NCBI GenBank assembly: GCA_004369045.1
Contig: ML213515.1
Span: 870,651 to 934,650, forward strand
Direction of reading: 5' to 3'
Source: Heliocybe sulcata
Lineage: Eukaryota > Basidiomycota > Agaricomycetes > Gloeophyllales > Gloeophyllaceae
Length of the DNA: 64,000 bases
The translations under genes and the position numbers were made by a program. The first letter of the stretch is position 1; each line of letters opens with the position of its first letter. The notes under the pieces were generated by a model, which saw nothing but the letters and a program-made list of their open reading frames with translations, was not told the origin of the DNA and ran no database searches. This document shows, in pieces, positions 58,789-64,000 of this stretch.

Positions 58789-60169
58789 GCGCTCCCGTAG
58801 GTATTGCCGTGTATGAGTAGTGTTTTGATCGTTGTTACTTCTATCATCGAACCAAATGTATGCCATGATTCTTCGCCGACCTTCATGCATAAAGAGGAGA
58901 AAAGCCAGCTGCACCCGCCGTCCCGCCGCCAGCTGCGGAGAAGAAGGTCAATGAACCCAAGCCCAATGCAGACGTGACGAAGGAGACGGAGAGAAGTGAC
59001 ATTGACGAGGGCAAGAAAGAGGAAATCGCAGAGGAGAAGAGGGCAGACGGTGCACACGAGAAGGATGCCTCACAGAAACAGGGAAAGACGGAAGCGTCTG
59101 TAGGTAAGGGCAGGAAGGAACGCAAGGGTGTCTTCTCCCGGGTATCGAGGCGGGTCTCGGGTGTATTCAACGCATCGGGCTCCCCCAATGGAAAGGGAAA
59201 GTAGGCAGAGTACGGAGAGAGTTGCTGCCAAGTCGAAATTAATAGGAGCATAGTTACTAACGGAAGGACGCACTACGAGATATACCTGGCTCTGCGATGC
59301 TATACCGCATATGCCGTTCCTTGTACTTTCTGAGCAGTCATATATAGCATGTTACGACAGCTATATTCCTCCTTGCACAGATTTGAAGGTACTAGAAGGT
59401 CTTGCCATTCGACGCGAAGCAACAGCAAGGAAGATGAACATTTTCCCTCCCAAGTTCGTGCCAGAAAAGACGTGGTATGAGGATTCGCGGAAAGAGGCTG
59501 ATAACGCTCGCTCAATCCCGACCCAATCACAGCACATTTTGGCTGTGTTTACCTGGTGGCGACTACTGACGTGCTCCGCCTATATGAGAGGTTGGAACGG
59601 AGTTTGGCAGCCCGTTTAGTTGTGGGCTCAGCTGCTGAGGTAGGCATTGGTCGAGAGAGTCGGAAGGGGGCTGAGATGCGAGTACCGGCTGGAAGACGAA
59701 TCAAGTTCAATCAACAGTATTTCGCACAGGGATATTCGGACAGGAGAGCCGTGCGGCATTCGCCGATAAGCCACTTCAGGGCAAATAGTGGTATAGAACG
59801 GCTTCAAAACTCGTTTGACCGACGGCGCACTTGCTATATGCTATTCCACTGACCGCTCGATACTAGGAACAGGCAAGAACGACTAAAGTGCTGTGTTGGT
59901 GATTAGCATTACCACGAGTTGTGCTGGCAGCCGGATTCACCATTCAAACGTTCACAACCAGTTAACCTGTTCCCTCCGAGGCTCCGTCTAGAGAGTACCC
60001 GACACGCTCAAACGGCTGAAAACTCCTCTTGCTTGGTCTCGATAAGGGAGCCTGTGCACTGTGCTACAACAAGCTATCGCGCTCTCAGGCGACATTCAAT
60101 GAACCGTTCCGTAGCTCCGAGATGGATCAAGTCGCCGTGCAACTCGGACATGTCTTAAAGGCATGAAAG
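58789..60169. other. 3' flank of AKR-2 and spacer
   Basis: 58908-59204 on the plus strand is an open, Lys/Glu/Ala-rich frame with no ATG, closed by a TAA just upstream, ending 'RVSGVFNASGSPNGKGK'. It could be a 3' exon of an unresolved transcript. Nothing was recognised from 59.2 to 60.17 kb. Confidence 0.4.
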
Positions 60170-61048
60170 AACGATCTGGGCATTCCTCCAGCGTTTGCGA
60201 CGGACTGGTCTGGCTTCCTCCCGTCATCTGGGTGTGTAAACTGCCCAGACACTACGCCGCTGGCAATCAGCAGTACTCAACGAGTATCACCCTGTCACTC
60301 TTTCACGTATCGAAATTGGTTGATTCCGTCCGGCGTACTGGGGCTCGACGATATGCAATCGGGCGACAAGACCGCTCACGGTCAGAAGCAAAGGTTCCCT
60401 CATACCAAACGGATCCTGGCTCGACAGACCGTGGCACCTTCTCCATTAATAGCTGACGGATGGCCGACGCCCGAATCCGCATGATGGATCGATTCAGAGT
60501 CTTGACTCGTCGGCGTTCCAGATGACTCCTGACGCACTATGAGGGATTGCACCCGGAAGAATGGTAAGGTTCAAGTACAGGACTCGCGTCGCCGACAACT
60601 TCGGAATGAAACAAGCTCGCACTGAGATATAGCTGCTGGGAGAGGTACTATGTGTTCACCATCCTCCTGATTGCGGTACGTTTCAGCATCTCCTCCCCGA
60701 CGCTCAGCGCAAGCAAGGTTATACAAGGCACTTCATCCATGGCCTACAAGGTGCCGAGATCATACGGACGCAGGTAGTATGACCGTTGAAGGCGCCGAAG
60801 ACAACCGCGGATCGAGCATGCTGAATTAACTGGATTGCGCGCTTAAAGTCCTCAATTGAATGGCCTTCGCGGCAAGCTGATTTGCGCGTGATTCCGGACG
60901 CTTACGTCTTGGCACTCAACAAACGAAACGCCGTTTGGAAGTCCCCACATGCAGGAGAACGGGAGAGTGTCCGAGAGACATCGGATGATACTTTCAGGTA
61001 CGTGTTCGAGCATAGACCGAGAAGTGTTACATACTCATGACTTTTCCG

Positions 61049-61056
61049 TATAAAAG
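61049..61056 (+). promoter_or_regulatory. TATA box of CVNH gene copy 2
   Basis: TATAAAAG, 60 bases before the ATG at 61116, the same element and spacing as in the paralogue at 14 kb. Confidence 0.65.
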
Positions 61057-61115
61057 GCTCGCTGATTTATGCAGTTCAAACATCACTCTCGAGCAAAGCG
61101 ATCTCAAGTTCAAGC

Positions 61116-61606
61116 ATGCAGTTCTCTTTGACGCTTGCAGTATCCTCTCTGGCTGTTATACTACAGTTACAAGTTGCCGGAGCCAACTTTGCCGACACTT
61201 GTACTACGGGCTACGTTTCTGGAAACACATTCTACTCCACATGCTATAACGACGCCGGAAACTTGGTCGACACCTCGATCAACCTCAACAATTGCGTCGC
61301 CAACTATGGCGGCCAGCTCGCGTGCGTTCACGGAGAGTACGTGTATCTCACTTTACGAAGACAGCAAGACTGACCGCGTTTGGTGCTGCAGCGGCTGGTA
61401 CAGTGATACGTGCAGCGGATGCGAGATAGCTGCTGGCATAGAGTATATGGAATGCGGATGTGGCAACGGAAGCGGCGGCGACACTGCTTCCATCGTAGAC
61501 CTCGGTCAGTATACCCTATTCGTCTTCGTACCTTCTCTCAGTGCTAAGCCGTCTCTTCTCCACAGGATCCTGCATTAACAACCAGAACGGGGTACTGTCT
61601 TGCTAA
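61116..61606 (+). CDS. Secreted cyanovirin-N homology (CVNH) domain protein, copy 2
   Basis: Exons 61116-61336, 61392-61504 and 61566-61606 have exactly the same lengths (221, 113 and 41) and phases as copy 1, and give 124 residues. The signal peptide is 'FSLTLAVSSLAVILQLQ'. The CVNH core is intact: 'FADTCTTGYVSGNTFYSTC', 'SINLNNCVANYGGQLACVHG', 'CSGCEIAAGIEYMECGCG', and the end 'SCINNQNGVLSC'. All cysteines of copy 1 are kept except that position 'CYC' is 'CGC', which keeps both. Differences cluster around the second half. Carbohydrate binding is expected from the family; it has not been shown for this protein. It is flanked by the duplicated promoter. Confidence 0.9.
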
Positions 61607-61735
61607 ATGATGTGCAGACGGGACACCTAGTCGGGTATCATATCTTTTCAAGGGTTTTCAGGAGAAATTGGCTCGTGTATGAATGTACAACTGACAATAT
61701 TCTGCGGAATTTTACACCGAATGTGTCGAAGGCCA

Positions 61736-62472
61736 AAGGTATCTCGGTTGCAGTGAGACACGATTTTCATGCTGTGCGTGACGGCATCATACGGCGCAAC
61801 GTAGGTGTTTCTATGCGAGCGAACGTTGGTACAGAATGCGGAAGCTAGCATCCGCATTGGATCATTGTGTTCCTCTCCTCCTTCCAACCGATTATTGAGG
61901 CGCCTTACATACACAAAAGCCAATAGCGGTCCTAGGCGACGTTAACGCTAGTCAGGTATGTGTGCATCCTCTCTAGGCTTGTTGGAACATCGTTTATATC
62001 ATTTACGTCTTATGTCCGCAGGAAAGCATCTGAAACTCCGTTGCAGAATGAGGACATTGCCTCCCTTGGACGCCACACCTGTGACATAAGGGTCTTACAA
62101 ACCCTGCTCGAGTATACCATGCCCTTCGCAGGTCCAAGCGTGAAAGCCGATCATCATGACTATCGACTCAGAGATACAAAGTTCCATATCCGTCCTTCTG
62201 CGCGGGTCTAGTGGCTCGATGCGCTAAGTCTAAGACCATTCTCGCGCATCATGTGTATCGAACAGGTCATCGAACTGGTATTATCTGCAGAGTCCTCGTC
62301 ATGGAAGCAGCATTCAGTCGTCTATCACCTGCAGCGCTTTTGTCATGGTAAGCGTTCCTCCGTCAGTGCAGTCATTCTGGGCATTCGAGCTGACAAGTTT
62401 GTTGCCTGTATTAAGCCATCGAATGGTATATAACTCCGAACATGTCGTCTCTAGGAACTCCGTGCGTCCTCC
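61736..62472. other. Intergenic, nothing recognised
   Basis: Upstream region of the short F-box gene. The frames here show no family resemblance. Confidence 0.4.
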
Positions 62473-63408
62473 ATGCTCTCAGAGCTACCACCTGAATTGC
62501 TGGACAAAATCTTCTTGCTGGCCTCCCTCGACGCCACCGGCAACACAGCGGCTTCCCTACGCCTAGTGTCGCGATACATCTCGATCATTGCCGAGCCTTA
62601 CATCTTTCACAACGTTGTAGTGCATGGGCCGCGGCAGATAGCAACAATGCGCAATAGCATTCAGAATGCCAGCTCAAAGGCAAGAAGTGGCTGTCGTCAC
62701 CTCTTCATGTCAGATGTCACAGAAGACATCATTGGGAAGCTAGAGGCGCGCATTCCATCTCCCAATTCTGGCATGGATATGTTCTACGATATATTCTGCG
62801 CCTCCGGTATGGAAGCAAGCGACATGATGCTCGCCCTCCTGCAGCTTGTGGCACCCACGCTGCAGACCTTCACTCTGCTCGTCTACGACGGATCAACGCG
62901 AGTCTACAAGCGGGTATTGACCCCCCTATATCCTCAACTCGTTCACTTCCATATTCATATACGCAGCCTAGCATTGCTTAGAAGGATGAATCAAAAGATC
63001 CTCTTTCCCTCTCTACGATCGTTGCACGTATCGTTTGCCCTCGCTGCCGAACTGCATAACCTGGACATGGCCGCAAATTTTGCGACTACTATCGAGGCTG
63101 AGCACCTGGTCTCCGTCCATTTTACTGGTCTATGGAACAACTCTTCTGGTCTACACTGTATGGTCGAGAGCGAAAATGCACATGGACACTCAGGACCTAC
63201 GGCGCAATCCGTCCAGTGGCTCATCATAGAAGCCATAAAGTCCCCGACTATGCTCTTCGGAAGTCCGTTACACTGCATGATAAGTGGAGGTGGCACGGAA
63301 GAGGATGGGAGACTCATAGCTTTGCGGAAGACGTTGAACCATATGACGTACCAGATCTGCCGAGATGAATGGGCGAACGGTATGAAACTATGGAGTCATA
63401 ACGTATAG
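62473..63408 (+). CDS. Short F-box-like protein, 311 aa
   Basis: The single exon runs from ATG 62473 to TAG at 63408. The N-terminus 'LPPELLDKIFLLASLD' followed by 'ASLRLVSRYISIIAEPYIF' is a good F-box-like domain. The middle part contains 'CRHLFMSDVTED', 'LLQLVAPTLQTFTLLVYD', and leucine-rich blocks 'FPSLRSLHVSF'; the C-terminus ends 'CRDEWANGMKLWSHNV', the typical end of this family. It is a paralogue of the gene at 35477-36406 and of the degenerate copy immediately downstream. It is a presumed SCF adaptor; the target is unknown. Confidence 0.8.
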   Translation: MLSELPPELLDKIFLLASLDATGNTAASLRLVSRYISIIAEPYIFHNVVVHGPRQIATMRNSIQNASSKARSGCRHLFMSDVTEDIIGKLEARIPSPNSGMDMFYDIFCASGMEASDMMLALLQLVAPTLQTFTLLVYDGSTRVYKRVLTPLYPQLVHFHIHIRSLALLRRMNQKILFPSLRSLHVSFALAAELHNLDMAANFATTIEAEHLVSVHFTGLWNNSSGLHCMVESENAHGHSGPTAQSVQWLIIEAIKSPTMLFGSPLHCMISGGGTEEDGRLIALRKTLNHMTYQICRDEWANGMKLWSHNV

Positions 63409-63659
63409 GCTCAATCCCAGTAAGCCCTCTATTCGTTCGGTTTTCTCCTGGACTCAAAGCAACTACGTGTACAGGAGTGCAACTCACAGATTCTTCACCA
63501 AGCGTTCGAGGTGCTTCGGAGGTGCCGCCGACTATCAGAACCATCAATCAATCTCGCATTGGACGGACATTGTACCTCTGCTCTGTCAATCTGGTATTGC
63601 AATGTCATTTCCTCCACATCCTGATTTTGTGCCGTCGCTTTCCATTGTCATTTTCTTCG
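63409..63659. other. Spacer between short F-box paralogues
   Basis: No exon recognised. Confidence 0.4.
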
Positions 63660-64000
63660 CCTACCCGTTGTATTTTTGGCGTCTGCATCAGTGTCAAGGG
63701 ACGAGAGAACATAGCTCGACTTGCTGATGCTATTGGGGGTGCCAATGACGGTGCGAGAAGGAGTTGTAGCCACCTGAAGATGTCGGACATTCCGAGATCG
63801 TTGAGGATGAACTTGGAAGGGGAGGGTATGCTCGGCGGCTCCATTCTTCCCTACAGCTCAGTCCGAGGAATCCTGGATGCGAATGACGCCATGCTCAGGC
63901 TGCTCTCACTTATAGCGCCGACTGTAAGGGCTCCCCTTCAGCCACCTTCGCTTTCAGCCACCGTGACGTGACGTCACATGTCACGCAGAGCGGCCACTTG
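63660..64000 (+). pseudogene. Degenerate short F-box-like copy, runs off window end
   Basis: The frame encodes 'RENIARLADAIGGAND', 'CSHLKMSDIPRSLRMNLEG' and 'AMLRLLSLIAPT', matching '(D/Q)RIQSLASAIRDAD', 'YRHLLMSDVTKDFRTTLEG' and 'DLLALIAPT' of the short F-box family. No recognisable F-box precedes it, and after 'LIAPT' the similarity stops at a GTAAGG donor-like site. The rest lies beyond the window, so a split gene with an odd N-terminus is possible, but a decayed tandem copy of 62473-63408 is more likely. Confidence 0.6.

Larger units (their letters stand above)
60170..61735 (+). repeat. Segmental duplication, CVNH copy 2
   Basis: Inverted counterpart of 14090-15700, with homology beginning about 0.9 kb before the CVNH ATG and ending ~130 bases after its stop. 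The upstream part contains insertions relative to copy 1 and no intact gene. Boundaries are approximate. Confidence 0.75.

Overview
The window reads as nuclear DNA of an Agaricomycete basidiomycete, most likely a polypore. Genes are broken by many short GT-AG introns (about 44-60 nt where resolved, a few longer), and the gene content fits wood-decay basidiomycetes: several cytochrome P450s, aryl-alcohol-dehydrogenase-type aldo-keto reductases (AKRs), a clade-III-like sesquiterpene synthase, a DUF6534-type membrane protein, extra isoprenylcysteine methyltransferase-like genes, many F-box/LRR-like genes, and small secreted proteins. This is inference from gene structure and families; no search was run.

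Layout. 1-26 kb is gene-poor and repeat-shaped. It holds three long F-box-like genes (1.3-3.1, 6.8-8.4, 20.5-22.4 kb), at least three decayed F-box fragments, two nearly identical ICMT-like genes on a segmental duplication (about 9.9-11.7 and 23.0-24.8 kb), a small secreted protein, a secreted cyanovirin-N-homology (CVNH) protein, a 0.7 kb AT-rich island, and one housekeeping gene, a PLP homeostasis protein (YggS/PROSC family). A broken CE16-type esterase lies at 26.3-27.4 kb. 27.5-38.7 kb carries two P450s, an FSH-type serine hydrolase, a short F-box protein and a sugar-transporter-like MFS gene. A DUF6534-type membrane protein sits at 39-41 kb.

42.8-58.8 kb is a compact candidate sesquiterpenoid biosynthetic cluster: AKR-1 (+), sesquiterpene synthase (-), berberine-bridge-type FAD oxidase (-), short-chain dehydrogenase (+), HXXXD acyltransferase (-), P450 (+) and AKR-2 (+). 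A plausible order of work is FPP cyclisation by the synthase, oxidation by the P450(s), FAD oxidase and SDR, aldehyde/alcohol interconversion by the AKRs, and O-acylation by the transferase. The product is unknown. No polyketide or non-ribosomal peptide synthase is present. The P450s, hydrolase and MFS transporter at 27.5-38.7 kb could be accessory members.

59-64 kb is again sparse. It has a second CVNH gene, an inverted duplicate of the 14 kb copy including its promoter, a short F-box protein, and a third F-box relative that is degenerate and runs off the window end. Exon boundaries were inferred by eye from splice signals, reading frame and family similarity.
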